DNA from: Typhlomys cinereus
Lineage: Eukaryota > Chordata > Mammalia > Rodentia > Platacanthomyidae
Assembly: GCA_023101885.1 (NCBI GenBank)
Contig: JALPQD010000027.1
Span: 620,001-684,000, forward strand
Direction of reading: 5' to 3'
DNA: 64,000 nucleotides
Below, piece by piece: positions 22,517 to 35,136 of the stretch; within the stretch, counting starts at the first letter, position 1, and the number at the start of each line of letters is the position of its first letter. The position numbers were made by a program, and so were the translations under genes. The notes under the pieces are model-generated. The model was given only the letters and a program-made list of their open reading frames with translations. It was not told the origin of the DNA and ran no database searches.

Positions 22517-25500
22517 CTGGCTCTAGGGGGCAGCCTTCCCCAACCTTGGACCTGCAGTCAGCTGTGCAGTCCATTAAAATGTTGCTAGCCTAAACTTGGC
22601 TGGTAGTTCTGTGAGATTCCTCTGTCCAGGACTAAACTAGCCACCCTACCCTCTTCCAGCCCTAGTGGAGAGGACCTTGGTTATGGCAGTACCTGACACC
22701 GGGATGGGGGAAGGGAAGCCATCTCTTTCTCTTTCTCTCCTCTTACGACTTCACCTTATGTCTGAGGTCAGGCCTGTGGCTCACAGAGCAGAAAGGACTG
22801 GCCTAGAGGGGAACACAGATAGCTGAACCCCGATCCAGAGGAGGTGCATTTTGATCCCAGATTGCTACTTCCCAAAGCTGGGGCTACCTTCTGCTCTCCC
22901 CCAGAAGGAGTTCTCATCACTTTTTAAGGTTAGAGTAGAACTGTCAAGAGCCCCCACTTCCTCTGACTGCTCACGGAGAGACTAGTGGTTCCGTTGGAGG
23001 GCAGGCCAGTGAGCCCAAGACACAAGGCAGAAGCCTTTGAGTAAGAACTGAGAGAGCATCAGATGGAAGCAGATGCTGTGGTAGCCACTGCTCAAGCCCA
23101 GGAAGAGTATCGTGGGGGCCTGAACCCACCACCATTTTCTTTCTCCTTTCTTGGCAGGGCAGGGTTGTTCTGGATGGGAAGTGGAGGGGACATATAAAGC
23201 CTGCAGTCCACCCCGACATAGACTGTCGCCTAGGGCAAGGAAACTGATTCACTTGGGTGAGTCTCAGATGGAGGGAAGGCCTTCGACATCAGTCACAGAT
23301 GATGAAGATGCTCCTGGAATTTGGGATGGGCTTGTTTCATGAGTAAATCACCTGGAAGCTTCGGAGGGCCACCTGGCCAGTCAGGACAGGGATGAGTAAA
23401 GGACTAGACATCTGCCAGTCTCCTGCTCCTTCCACAGTAGAGACCCAAGAATGATACCGGAGGAGGTCCCCGGATGCTACCTTTTGGGGAAGAAAAGGGT
23501 GGAGGTGTGAAAGAAGAAGAATAGACCTCCAACTGGGCAGAAAGATACAGGAAGAAAGACCTTCCAGGGAGTCACAAGGGAATTGAGAAGGTCCTGCTGG
23601 CAGGAGAGAGGGAATTCATGACCCCTCTCACCTCAGGACCCCTCCCTGCAGGGTGCTCTGCAGGAGGCCCTGAGCTTGCAAGGTGCCCGCCTAAATGATA
23701 CTCCCCAGAGGGCTCACGTGCGCGATCACTGAATCTCAGTGCGGCAGGTTCTGGATCCCAGATGAAGCATGTCCTGATTCGGTGCAGCCTGAAGTCTGCA
23801 GAAAGCCGTGAGTCCTCGGAAAGCCGAGGTCATAGTCCTTGTCTTGGTAGACTGTGGAATGCTTTAAGCCTCCAACTAACAGACTGTAAAGAATCAGGAA
23901 AAGCTTAGCATAAATTTAGCAGAGAGTTACGATAAAGCAGTTGCTGAGAAGCTGTGTGGATTAGCACTTGCCTTGCTATTCTTTAACTAGTCCAAGTCCT
24001 GGGTTTTTGCCCCAACTCAAAAATAAATTGTTCTTTCAAGAAGATCCCGGAGACTCTGTGTCTCTGTGGATTCATTGCCTCCCCTATCCAAGTTCTTTGC
24101 TTTCAGTGTCTTGTTGGCCTTGACAGTGAGTCCCCCACACCAGGTGGGGGAAGGGAAGGCGGTACTGGGAGGTGAGGCACTGTATGAAGGAAGGAACTGG
24201 GGCCTTCCAAAGTCTAGCAGGACCCTTCCACAAAAAACTCAAGGAGGCTGAACTTGGACACAATTAAAGCAATCAGGGATCAGGCCAGGATTGAGACCAC
24301 TCCACTCCTGCAGGGTCTACACAGACATGGGGCACCCCTTTCCGCTGGCTGGAGAGCAGAACGTCCTGTGGCCCTGAAGTGGGCAGTTAGCGCCGCTGCC
24401 CATCCCCAAAGACAAAGCGTCATCTGCATGGATCTCCTTTGGAACCCCAGTCTTCCCCTGTGTCTGCTTCCCTCTCTGGACCCTCTTTTTGTTTCCGTCT
24501 CCCCTCTTTGAACCTCCCCTGGTTTGTGGAGGGAGGAAATGGACAGTAGATCTGCCAGGAAGTCTTTGGATTGTGCAACTTCCTCTCTGGCCCCAGTACT
24601 TCCTGAATAGGATTTGGGGCGGGATTGGGGTCTGCTCTCACACTGGGACAGGGATCTCATTCCTGCCCTGATTACCAGGTTATCTTTATCCCCCAATCTA
24701 ACCTGCCTAGGCAGCACACTGGACACGCCTGGGCAAACCAGCAGAACTGGGCATTCCATAAGTGCTACCAGGACCTCCCTCTCTCAAGTTCTGGAGATCA
24801 TCCTTGCCAGCATCCGAAACCAGGGGACAAGATGGCCTTATGCAGGGCTGCTTAGGGGAGGAGTGTGTCAGCTAGGGAAGGGCAGAAGAGAGGGGGAAAG
24901 TGAGTCTGAGGGAAAGCAGCCCAAAATAGAATGGGGCAGCAAGTTCTGAGCGCTAAGGTCAGATCAATGTCTTCTAAGCATTTGGTGTTTGTGTTCTTTC
25001 TTTCTCTCTCTCCCTCTCTCTCTCTGAGAACGCAGTGACTAACTGCTATACTGTCAAATTTATGTAACTCCAACTTTTTCTGCTAGCCACGGGCTTCCAC
25101 TGTGGGGGCACCTCTGGACCCACCCCTGTGTTTCTGTGCTTCTGTCTTTTTCCATCCTCTGACTTCCCACGACCACCACTTCAGGTCTGTCCTGTGGTCA
25201 TGTCCTTGCTCCCACCACACACTGGGAGCTTCAGCACCAACTGGAAGCCTGCACATGCAAGAGTAGGCGTGGGGTTCCCACTCTCAACCAGCAGACTCCT
25301 GCTAGTCCTCACCCTGCCTGAAGACCTGCTTGCCCATCCTTCCTGTCTAGAAAAGGTCAGCGCTAGCTCTCCTATGCCCCCAGCACTGTCCTAAATGGTA
25401 CCGAGTGGCTGGCTGTGACCTGCCAGTCCTAGGAGGCTTGGCTTGGTGCCCATCAACATTCCAGCTCCCTGCCTCCGCCCCTAGCCCAGGAATGGACAGG

Positions 25501-26094
25501 AGAGGAGCTGGAGGACTGAACCGGAACCACCACGTGGGAATGAGCCAAGGCAACAGTCACAGGACCTTATAGAGCTAGGAGGCTGAGGCATATGAGGGAC
25601 CTGTGTTCTCTCAATCTTTCCCCATTGTCAATCAACCGTGGCCAAGGTCAGAAGTCCAGAGACCCTGGGGGAGGGCTGGCATTGGGCCTTAGCCCCTTCA
25701 GTGTGCTATTTCAGGCTGGTCTCTACACTAGTTATTTTCTGCTGAAGGCCTATTAGTTGTAACTTCTCCCAACCTCCACTGATGTGGTTGAAACTTGTGA
25801 GCAAAGTCTATGGCATAGGAGAGAAGAAAAGAGGAAGACACGTCAAGGAGGGAGAGAGATGGGAGGAAATGCCTTAGAAATGAATGGAGAAAGGAGCCTT
25901 TCTTATGGCCCTGCCCTGGCATATTGGAGACTCGTATATAGCAGGCACCATCTGACTTTCAGGGTCCCTTCACTTCACCTACCCACCTACCGTTTATACC
26001 AGACACTGAGGTAAGGGACACTGGCCAGATGAGTATGTTAGGGAAATAAAAGAACCCTAACAAGCAGTATTTTCCCAAAGCTTTGGTCGTTTGT

Positions 26095-26226
26095 TTTTTC
26101 TTTGAGATAGGGTTTCACAGTGGTCCGGGCTTGCCTCAAAGTCCTTACATAGCTGAGGATGACCTTGAATCCTCCTGCTTCAACCCCCAAGGTATAGAGA
26201 TTACAGTATGTGCCACCACATCTGGT
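26095..26226 (-). mobile_element. B1 SINE
   Basis: The + strand reads TTTGAGATAGGGTTTCACAG, then a CCTCCTGCTTCAACCCCCAA-like segment, then GTGCCACCACATCTGGTT. This is a near-full-length reverse-strand B1 and supports a rodent source. Confidence 0.8.
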
Positions 26227-26399
26227 TTGTGTGGATGGAATCCAGGACTTCGGGCATGCTAGACACTCTACCAACAGCCGTATCCCAGACTGTTCCCAGG
26301 GTTTTGGGAAGGTATTTACATCCAGTTTTATAGCAAAATTCCTGATAACTACAGTAAATATTGAAAGAATTCTGAATTTTTAAATCTTCCAAAAGACAT

Positions 26400-26437
26400 T
26401 TGCTTATTTATTTGAAAGAGAGTGAGAGAAAGCAAAG

Positions 26438-26485
<48 letters not shown>

Positions 26486-26697
26486 CAGCATTTGTGTGGA
26501 GGTCGGAAGTCAGCTATTTTTTTCCTATTCATTCATTGCTAGACTTTATTGTCTAGCAATGCATACTGAGGACACATAGGAAGAGATTAACTTTTGCAAC
26601 TTAGTTCTCTTTTCCACTGTGTAGGCTCCAGGGATCTACTTAGGTTGCTAGGTTTATAAACAGGAGATTTTTACCTGCTGAACCATCTTACCAGCCC
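26400..26697 (-). mobile_element. Reverse-strand SINE with (TG)n
   Basis: TTATTTATTTGAAAGAGAG, then (TG)n at 26441-26483, then body ending CTGAACCATCTTACCAGCCC (reverse tRNA-like head). Related to the copy at 19275-19455. Confidence 0.5.
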
Positions 26698-28349
26698 AAG
26701 CTCAGGATTTTAAAAAGATACTTCAAACTGCATGGGCATGCCAAGAGAGGCAAGGCTGAGAGTAGTGATCAGGAAAGGGTGAAGACAAAACAGTGATTAG
26801 GAGTATGAATTGTGGTTCCATTGCCCAGCTCTGGCTCTACCGCTTAACTATGACCAGTTTGCTTTGCTTTTTTCCTCGCTACAAGGAAGCTTGCAAGGAG
26901 CTGTAAGGAAGTCAAAATGACATTTACGAAGTGGCTAACCCTAACATAAGCAGGATACTCATAGTGGGTGGAGGTAGCAAAATGGGGGGACACGGGAGTA
27001 ATGTTGGTTGAACCAACCAGGCCGGGTGTCAGATTGTCTGTAAGAGAAGGAGGGACCTACTGTACGGGTTCTTTGCCGAGGCAATGGCAGAACTCCAGGA
27101 GCTGAGTGAGGCAAGGTAGGAGGAGGGGCTGCTTGAAGCAGGAAGGGAGTTTGGGACACGTGGAGTTTAAGGTTCCAGCAGAAACCCAGAAAGCTGTGGG
27201 CTTTAGTGTGTGTACAGAGCTCGGCAGAGGCCGATGTGGAACAAACACAGTCCAGAGACACAGCTGGAGCTGCAAACCCTCCTGGTCTATTTCACCACTG
27301 TGACTATCCCCTGTGGGTTTTGGGGGAAAGCTGTCACCTGCCTGAAGAAGGAGGGCTTAAGGGCTTATGCTCTAGCAGAAACTCACTGGGACGGACTATG
27401 TCAAGAGGGGATGCTGTCACTCCTACCTGTCTGCTTCTCCTTGACGCCCAGGGCTTGGAATGTGGCCTGATGTTGGAGCTGTCCAGATGTTTCTGAGCTA
27501 GGCTTACGGCACAGCAAGGAGCAGATTTATCATCCCTTGGGTAGAATCACTCACTGCTCTACCATTTAGGAGTGGGTGGGGATGGGGGCAGGATTTCTTT
27601 TAGACTCTCAACTTTCTCAGCTGTAAACTTTGCTACCTGGGACCTTGAAAAGACAGCTAATACTTCTGGATCTGTTTCCCTATCTACAATGAAGGGTGAC
27701 AGCAGCATTGCAACTGGAGCGGAAACAAGAAAAGCACTTGGGAACATTGATGGGCACATGATTAACTTCTGTGGCACTGTTGAAAGGTCAGCAGGTAAGC
27801 AGCCTCCTGTCTCCCCAACCCACCCCCTTCCAGTTTCTTTCCAACCTTCTCTAAATAGGGGCAGCAAGGATAAGAAACAAGGCACCTTTTCCTACCCCCA
27901 CAGCCAGTCTCAGGAAACTCTTCTGCAAAACCACCTAGGCCAAGCTTAGTCACTGTTCTCAGCATCTGAGACTCCCCTGCCCCACTCCAATGTCCAAGCT
28001 ATTTCCTTCAAAATTCCAGGATCAAGGTGGTTCAAGCTCCTTTCCTTCCCTTGGGGAGCATTGAAATCTCCACCAGTGTTTCTCAAGTGTTGAGCACAAT
28101 GGATGAACTGGAATGTTTGTTCAAAAAACATATGGCTCCATTTTATGCCATTAAAACTGAATCAGAAATTGAAGGAAATTTAAATGTGCATAGTAATAAG
28201 GACACCGTGAAAAGGTTCATACACATTAAAATCGAGATTTCAATGAGTATTAAAATTCCTCTGACCCCCATCAAGAAAATAGTCGTGGGTGGAGAGCAGA
28301 GCTCGACGGGTTTGCCATATTTCTTTCTGGTCCCCATTGGATGAACAGC

Positions 28350-29420
28350 CAGGGGAACTGGGAAGCGTAGGGGGCGAAAAGAGCGTCCTAGAACGCTGGG
28401 GGCGGGACCTGCGGCTCCTTTTTAAACCCTCATTAAGTTCTGAGCAATTACCCAGCGCCACGGGTAGAGCGAGAGCCGGATCACAGTCTCTGTACACTCA
28501 GAGGCCAGAGTGGAATGAAGCGCCGCGCCACCTATGCGGTGGCGGAAAGGAAGCCGGGGAAGTGTGGGGTCTCGGATCGCTGGGGGCGGGAGGTGAATGG
28601 GGGGCGGGGGCAGTTGGGAGCCAAGTCTATGCCTCCTGCGCCTGGAGGCACCGGGCGCCCAGTGGGGGCATGGTCCTCTAGAACCTTTTCTGCCTGTGAA
28701 GTTCTACCACAAATGCAGCCCTCGCCACAGTCCGTCGTCAGTTCATCTGGAACACGGGGCTCCTCTCCAGCCTCGGTTTCCCCACCCGTTCCTGGTGCGT
28801 GCGTCTGGAAGGACAACAGTGGAAAGTTCAGCTATGGGATTCCCCCAGGAAGGCTGCCCAGTTCCTCTCCCGCCCGGGGCTGCTGGAGACCCTGAATTCA
28901 TAGCAGAGGCAGGACGCCCCTGGACGGGAAGTGGCCCCGGCCCGGATTTCCCTCCCGGGGCGGGGCCGCAGTGACTCACTCCCTCCCTCTTCCCAGATTT
29001 CCTTGTTTGCATTTCTCCCAGTGGCCACGTGGAGGCCGGTGCAGCCTTCGGTGTGCCTTCTCCTGCACCCCTGCGGAGGATCCAGACATACACCCTAAGG
29101 GCCGTTCCTATACCATGGGGTTTCCGCTGCCTCGGGCGGGCGCCCACCAATAGTCCGGACTCCACCCCCTGCTCGTTCCGCCCCTTCTTCTAGCCCTCCC
29201 CTCCAGTAAAACTGGGCGCCTCCTCCCCGCCCCCTCGGCGGGTCCCATGGAGTGGAAGGGGCGGGCTGCTCAAGGGGGTGTGACAGCTCCCGCCCGGACC
29301 GGTGCCAGCTGCAGCTTCACTTCGGCGCCCGATGCCAGCTGGCCCTTTCATCTGGGACGAAGGCGGAGGCTCCGCGTTCCTAGTCCCTGGGGCAGGGGTG
29401 GGGGCTTCCCCATGCCCCCA
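28350..29420 (+). promoter_or_regulatory. RAPGEF3: CpG-rich promoter region of RAPGEF3
   Basis: CpG-rich sequence with GC boxes (GGGGGCGGGACC near 28400 and GGGGGCGGGAGG near 28583), an AP-1-like TGACTCA near 28973, an E-box CCACGTGG near 29023 and ACCAAT near 29147. It lies just upstream of the exon carrying the long-isoform ATG at 29626. These sites are matches to short consensus sequences only. The exact start site and any non-coding first exon cannot be set from sequence. Confidence 0.55.
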
Positions 29421-29432
29421 ACACTCACCTAA

Positions 29433-30075
29433 GACCAGCCTCTTTACCCAGCCCTGCACCTTGCTGAGCTCGGCAGCCGGACCTGCTCTGAACTGGCCAG
29501 TTCTCTGATCCGGACTTACACCAACATCCTATCCAAGATTCTCGAGTGGAGCTGTCTGGAGCGCACCGGGGATCTTCTAGCGCTCTTGCTAGAGCCGGCA
29601 CGATTGTGCGAGCTGGTGAAGAAACATGAAGGTGAATAAGGTGGAGTCAGACCCAGGAGCTGCGGGAGAGGGCGGGAGAGGAAGCCCACACAGTGGGGAG
29701 TTTGAGTGGGAGAGGGTTGGTGGGGGAGGAGGGTTTGAGGTAGAACTGCTTCTGGGGATCCTGCGCGTGCACGGCCTCCAGACGGGATGGGTGGGGATGC
29801 CGGAGGACTTGAGCAGTGAGGTGGGGCAGAATTCTAGCAACGACTGGAGACGAGCCCCATCTCCAAGAGCCAGCTGGAGACCCCTAGGTGCGCCGGGCCA
29901 GCAGGCACCGGGAAGGTCTTCCTGTCCCTCCCCCTAGCTTCTGGCAGGGGTGGAACACCTCCGCCTGACCATTCCAGAAGACTCTAAGGAAGTAGATCTG
30001 CCTGAGGCCGTAGTACGAAGGTCCAGCCGCCCCAAACCCGTGGCTATCCACTTCACAGGTCGGCTGGCCAGGTGA
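29433..30075 (+). other. Protein-like open frame overlapping the RAPGEF3 long-isoform start
   Basis: A frame open from 29433 to 29631 reads through a stretch containing SSLIRTYTNILSKILEW and ends ELVKKHEG at a GT donor (29632). An acceptor CAG at 29945-29947 restores the same frame (VEHLRLTIPEDSKEV and onward) to HFTGRLAR and a TGA at 30073-30075; a donor-like CCAG/GTGAGA sits at 30070. About 108 residues, varied and helix-like in composition, not low-complexity. The frame differs from RAPGEF3 itself, whose long form starts at 29626 inside it. I do not recognise the peptide. It could be a conserved upstream frame, an unannotated alternative N-terminus or chance. Exon B ends in phase 2, which would join in frame to the RAPGEF3 exon at 36220. 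Confidence 0.35.
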
Positions 30076-30178
30076 GAGCCGCTGGCAGGTGGGCCCGGCT
30101 CCGGAGGAGAATCCAGCTCTGGGGGTCCCGCAGGTGGGGGTTCTTCCTGACGTGGTGCCTGAGGGGACACTGCTCAAC
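29626..30178 (+). CDS. RAPGEF3: RAPGEF3 long-isoform N-terminal coding exons (42 residues)
   Basis: ATG AAG at 29626-29631 ends at a GT donor (29632). Splicing to an acceptor at 30057-30058 gives MK then VGWPGESRWQVG and on to PDVVPEGTLLN (30059-30178), in frame with the ATG at 30179. This matches the 42-residue extension that distinguishes the human 923-residue EPAC1 isoform from the 881-residue one, as I remember them. Here the long form would be 926 residues. The extension lies before the DEP domain and has no known fold. Confidence 0.75.
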
Positions 30179-30591
30179 ATGGTGTTAAAGAGGATGCCGC
30201 GGCCCAAGAGCTGCTCCTACCAGCTGGTGCTGGAGCACCGCCGGCCCAGTCGCATCCAAGGGATTCGCTGGGTGAGTATCCTCCACCTGCCGGGCCCAGT
30301 CGAGTAGCAGAGCTGGAGAGCTCCTGGACCGTCCTGCCTGGCCAACTTGCTCTGAGAGTTCATTGTGGTAGATCTGCGTGAATGCGAGGTGGGGAGCATG
30401 ACCGCTGTGTGCCTGGGTGCTCACATAGCTGCAACCTGTGTGTCCCAATCCCAATGTGCGGTGCCACCGGTGAAGAGGAAAAGGTTTGCCTTTGACATTT
30501 GTTCATCACCCCGGTGTGCCAGGCACTGACTTAGGTTTTATGTCTTTCCCAGTGGTGGTGTGGGATGCCAGGGTAGGTCAAGGGGGGAGGA

Positions 30592-30644
<53 letters not shown>

Positions 30645-33600
30645 TAGCTTGGTTACTGTTCTTGACACGTCACCGTGGCAACATCTCCTTTAGTGAACAA
30701 TTGAACAGGGCTGATTCTGTTTTTTTTGCTTCTGGGGTGAGACCTTGGTGTGGACGGGCCTTGGCATCTGGCCCTGGGAGTTCTTGGGAGGCTCCTGAGG
30801 AGTTTCAGAGAGTGGAGGATATGTGCAGCTCCCTCTGCCACTGTGAGGCAGCTCTGGAGCTTTGGAAAGAAGGGGGGAAGGGCAGGACAGGGGCCAGGGT
30901 AAGGAAGAGGTGGGGCCCAGTCCCTAGGGACCGCCACCGGGCTTGATGAGTCTCTCCAACAGGGTGTTGTCCTACATGTGCTGAGTGTACCCACAGTTTA
31001 TGGTGGGGAAGGCAGGAGTGAGTGACAAACTTGGGGAAACTCATCTCTCTTCCTCCAAGTCCCTTTGAGTAGTTCAAGCCCCATCGCTACTACTGAAACA
31101 GAAACCCTCTAGGAGAGGGGTGGACCTCTTTGCACTGGAGTTGAGAGCCTGCCTCTCCCCTTGAGTTTTTCTCACAAGGCCTGGAAGCCTAGACGTGCCT
31201 CCTTGTCCACTCGGTTTCTCCAGTCCCCACAGTAGCTGCTGCCCGGCCGCAGTGGGCTGGAAGCCTCCCTCCCTCCTTCCCTCTCAGTCTATAATTACTT
31301 GTGCATTTCCTGTCCCCTTCGCAGCTTGGAGAGACTAGGTAGGGGGTAAGGAGGGGAAGGTCAAGTGCCTGGACAATGAGGTCACTGGGGACTCTCTTGG
31401 GACCCCATATCTGGGAGAGGGTGGAGGAGGCCACCAGGCAGGTCTCCTGACTCCCCAGAGACCTCAGAATGGAAAGAACCAGCTTGCTCAGAGGCCGGAA
31501 ACGTGTGAGTGGGGGCCACTGGAGTATGAATGAGGTCAAAGGTCCAGACACAAGGCCTTCCCTGCCAGGTATAGGGAGAAGTAGGGGCTCATAAGTAGAA
31601 GACGAGTAGATTTTTTTAAGACTAGAGACCCCTGCACCCTCTCTCAATCCCTGTCCCGAGGGGGTGGGGTGAGGCAGTTCCATTGTGACTGTTTAAAGGG
31701 TTCTCTGGACGTCCAAGAGACTGCGCCTCTTCTCGTGCCTTCAGCCCATGCCATAAAGTGCTCTCACAGGGGAACATGTGCCAGCAAGGTGTGTGCACAG
31801 TCAGGGTCAGCAAGGTGAGGAGCACCGGGCTGGGTTATTCGGGTCACACCTACCTCCTAAAAAGAAAGCCCAGGGAGAAATCTTCCTAAAGTATGTAGAG
31901 ATCTCTCTCTCTCTCTGTTCCTGCCTAAACCAGGACCAGAAAATAAAAACAAGGCACAGCAGGAGGGGTCGAGAGTAGATGCAGTAGGGATTTAGCAACT
32001 ATGGCAAAGACGACTGCAATGTTGAAGAACATCTTTGGAAAATGAGGGAGAGATGAGGTACAGAGAAAGATCAAGGTGAGCTCTGGTGGGTCTCTCGGCC
32101 CAGGGGAGCCTGGATACTTCTATTTACATGACAGTTTTTTGGGGGGAGATGACCTTGTTCCCTAAAACAGAAGGCACACCTTCACTCAACTTGAACAAAT
32201 AACCCATAGCAACTGAGCCCTGTCCAGGATCACTTTATCTTTGTCGTATAAAATGATGCTTTCCACAACCCTGTCAGTCCATCCTCGTGGTTTCATCCCT
32301 ATCTTACAGATTTGAAAAGTTAGGCACAGAGAGGTCAAGCAGCAGGGAGGGCTGGCCACCTCTCGAGAAGTGTGTATGTGACTGTGACCTCAAAGGCCAC
32401 ACCCCCTATGGTGTCTCTTTAGCTACAGATCCCCTCGACATCCCTGCCCTATCTATGCATGACCAGGTCCAGAATCTTAGCCATGACGAAGCGAACTGAT
32501 CTGGATCTGGCAGGTGTCTACATTGTCCAACTCCGTGACATGAAGGAGGATGGGACAGGCCACTAGGCTAGTGCCAGGTCTTCCACCCCAAACCCTTCCT
32601 GACCTGGACTAAGAAGAGCTGACAGGTAGGAAGTCGATCTTGACTAGTGCTAGCCACTTCTTGCCAACTGGGAACACCCAGCTGACACTGAGGGTCTAGA
32701 GATTGGGACAGGGGCCGGCTGTGGTGCCTGCTTCATGCTATGGGGGCCACAGGTGTTCACAATGAAATAACAAAGCTCGAGTGGTCATATTAACATTTGC
32801 TAAGCAGTTACTGTGAGGCAGGTACCACTCCGCAAGCTTAAGAGCTCTACTTCATTTAATAAGTCGCAAACAACCTTGTGGGGCAGATACTATTACTGTC
32901 ATTGACTCCTTTTATCTTTAAGTGCTTATTCACTTATTAGAGAGGGGGGAGAGAGAGAACGCAGAGGTTAGAGGACTGTAGGGAGTCAGTTCTCCTTTCT
33001 ACCACATGGATTACTTGCCGGGATTGAACCAAGGCTTGTAAGCAGGTGCCTTCCCTTTGGAACTCTCTCACGGACACATATGTCACTGACCCCTTTTTCA
33101 GATGAGGAAACCTGAGCCCTGACAGCATAATCATTGCCCTGCGGTCCCACACCCAGCCTGCCATGCGAGAGCCAGTATTGAACTCAGGGATCTGGCTGAG
33201 GGGACCTCACGCTAAAGTACTGCCTCACACTAACATACCTGTCCCTGAGGTCCCCAGTCAGGCACAGGAGCATTCTAGGCTTCCCGAAGGGCTATGATAA
33301 CAAGCCTGTCCCCTTTCCTTCCATGGACGTTCTAGAGGACAGAGTGCCTCTGCTGTCTCTAGGTCTGAGACCTGCGGCTGGGGATGCCAGGAGTCAGCAT
33401 CATTGTGGAGGGGGCTGGTGCTAAGAGCAGGCGTGGGAGTACTGTGGAGTCAGACAGGCACAAGTGTGAATCCTATTCATCACCTGCCAGGGAGGGTTAT
33501 ATAACCTTTCTTTGACTGTGGACTAGAATAGAACACCTGCTTCCAGGGGCAGCACGGGTCCCAGTCGTCCCGTAGAGTCTTTCGTTTCTGAGCGGGCTGT

Positions 33601-35098
33601 GTGACTTGGGCCCCTCTGGGCTTCGGGCTTCCTGGGTGAAGTAAGAAGATGCTGTAAGGTCTCATGCTTAAGCTACTGTTTTGTGACCCTCATGCCTGCC
33701 CTCCCGGGGTAGGGTACGATGTGGTCAGCCTGGATATACATGAACCTACCTAGGTCAGAACCACACGTGCCCGGAAGGGTGAACTGACACTAAGAGTGTA
33801 GCTCAGTGGACAGTACTTGCTTAGCATGCCCAGAACCCTGAGTTAGATCTCTAGAACCAGGCACCTCCAGGGAGGTAGAGGTAGGAGGGTCAGAAGTTCA
33901 AGGTCATCTGCAGCTGTAAAGAAACTTCAAGGACAGCCTGTGCTATGTGAGACCCTGCTTCAAAACCAAACAGGAAGAGAGCTTGGGCTACAGCTTGGGC
34001 TGTGGGCACCACAGAGGGAGTTGGAGCAGGATCTAGGGTGACTTGGGCATTTGGATATGAACAACAAGTCGTTAGCACTCAGGCACTGTTTGTTCCAACT
34101 CAGAGGCCTGGCTGGATAGCATTCCTGCCCTTCCTTCCCGGCTCCTCCTTCTCCTCCTCCCCTCCACCTCCTCCTCTTCATTTCCTGTCCTTAAATCTCC
34201 AGGGCTCTGTGTCTGGCACTGGATTGGGGCTCATGACCCAGGCAGGAATACCCTTGGGACACCTAGTGACTTCCGCTCAGCGCTGAGCAAGGCACCCAGG
34301 CGTGCCAGTCCTCGGGCCTTTTGCTGGGTACCATAGCAATACTACGGGCTCCAGGAGAGGGGACTCGGGCCCAGCTCCCTAGCCAAGATTACTCCAGGAC
34401 CCAGTACAAGTGACAAAGCAGGGAAGGAAGGGGAGGAAGAGGGAGCAGGCAGGTGAGTGAGGTTGGAGCGAGAACGAGACCACTTGTGAGTGGGAACGCA
34501 AGATTACCGTGGCCCGGTGGCCTTCTGAGTACACAGGGCACTTCACTTTGCACCTGGCTGTGAATGAATCAAGGACATGCTTAGCCAGCTGTACCCTCTG
34601 TGGGAGAGAGCAGGCATTCTGTCCAGAGCTGGCTACACACTGTAATAGCATCAGGTGGTCAGAAAGGGATGTGAGAGGCCTTCATGGCTGACATTCCCGG
34701 GCGTACTGAATGTGGGATCCTTGGTGACTGCTTTGCTTGCCAGTGTTTCTATAATAACCTCCTCTTCCTCTTCCTGAGTCTGTCTGCCGAGGCCTTACTC
34801 ACCCTTGTGGGGTTAAAGAGTCGAAGCACCTCGCAAAAGAAAAGATGCCTTCCAACCAGTTCATTGATGAATGGCAGCTCACACGCACGCAGCCGCACAT
34901 TAGCAGATGGTTAAGCGTTCAGTGTGTGTTAACCTTCCGAAAGACAGCTCCTGAGCTGCTTTTAACAGTGCTGTAGAGATTCTGTATGCGAAGAAACCTA
35001 GGTGGGGAGGGGGCAAGTCATTTTTCAGGGTCACACCATCAGGAAGTTCAGGAGCAAGGAACGGAAGCCAGAGCCTGGCTTCGGAGTTTTTGTTTTGC

Positions 35099-35136
<38 letters not shown>

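Larger units (their letters stand above)
18900..28350. other. Intergenic region between SLC48A1 and RAPGEF3
   Basis: Apart from the repeats listed separately this is unique non-coding sequence with no recognised exon. Between about 23850 and 24090 there is A/T-rich sequence with AATAAATTGTTCTTTCAAG that may be a retroviral LTR remnant, but ends could not be defined. The (CT)n run near 24995-25025 is minor. Confidence 0.6.

Noticed and set aside
22137..22593. Open frames rich in Thr-His and Cys-Val repeats
   Set aside because: Products of CA/TG microsatellites and SINE sequence, not proteins.
23850..24090. Possible second LTR (AATAAATTGTTCTTTCAAG and a TGTCTCTGTGG-like end)
   Set aside because: No matching TG/CA ends or target-site duplication could be found.
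28289..29165. Several 90-140-codon open frames near 28.3-29.2 kb
   Set aside because: Lie in a CpG-rich promoter where stop codons are scarce on both strands; composition is Gly/Pro/Arg-rich.
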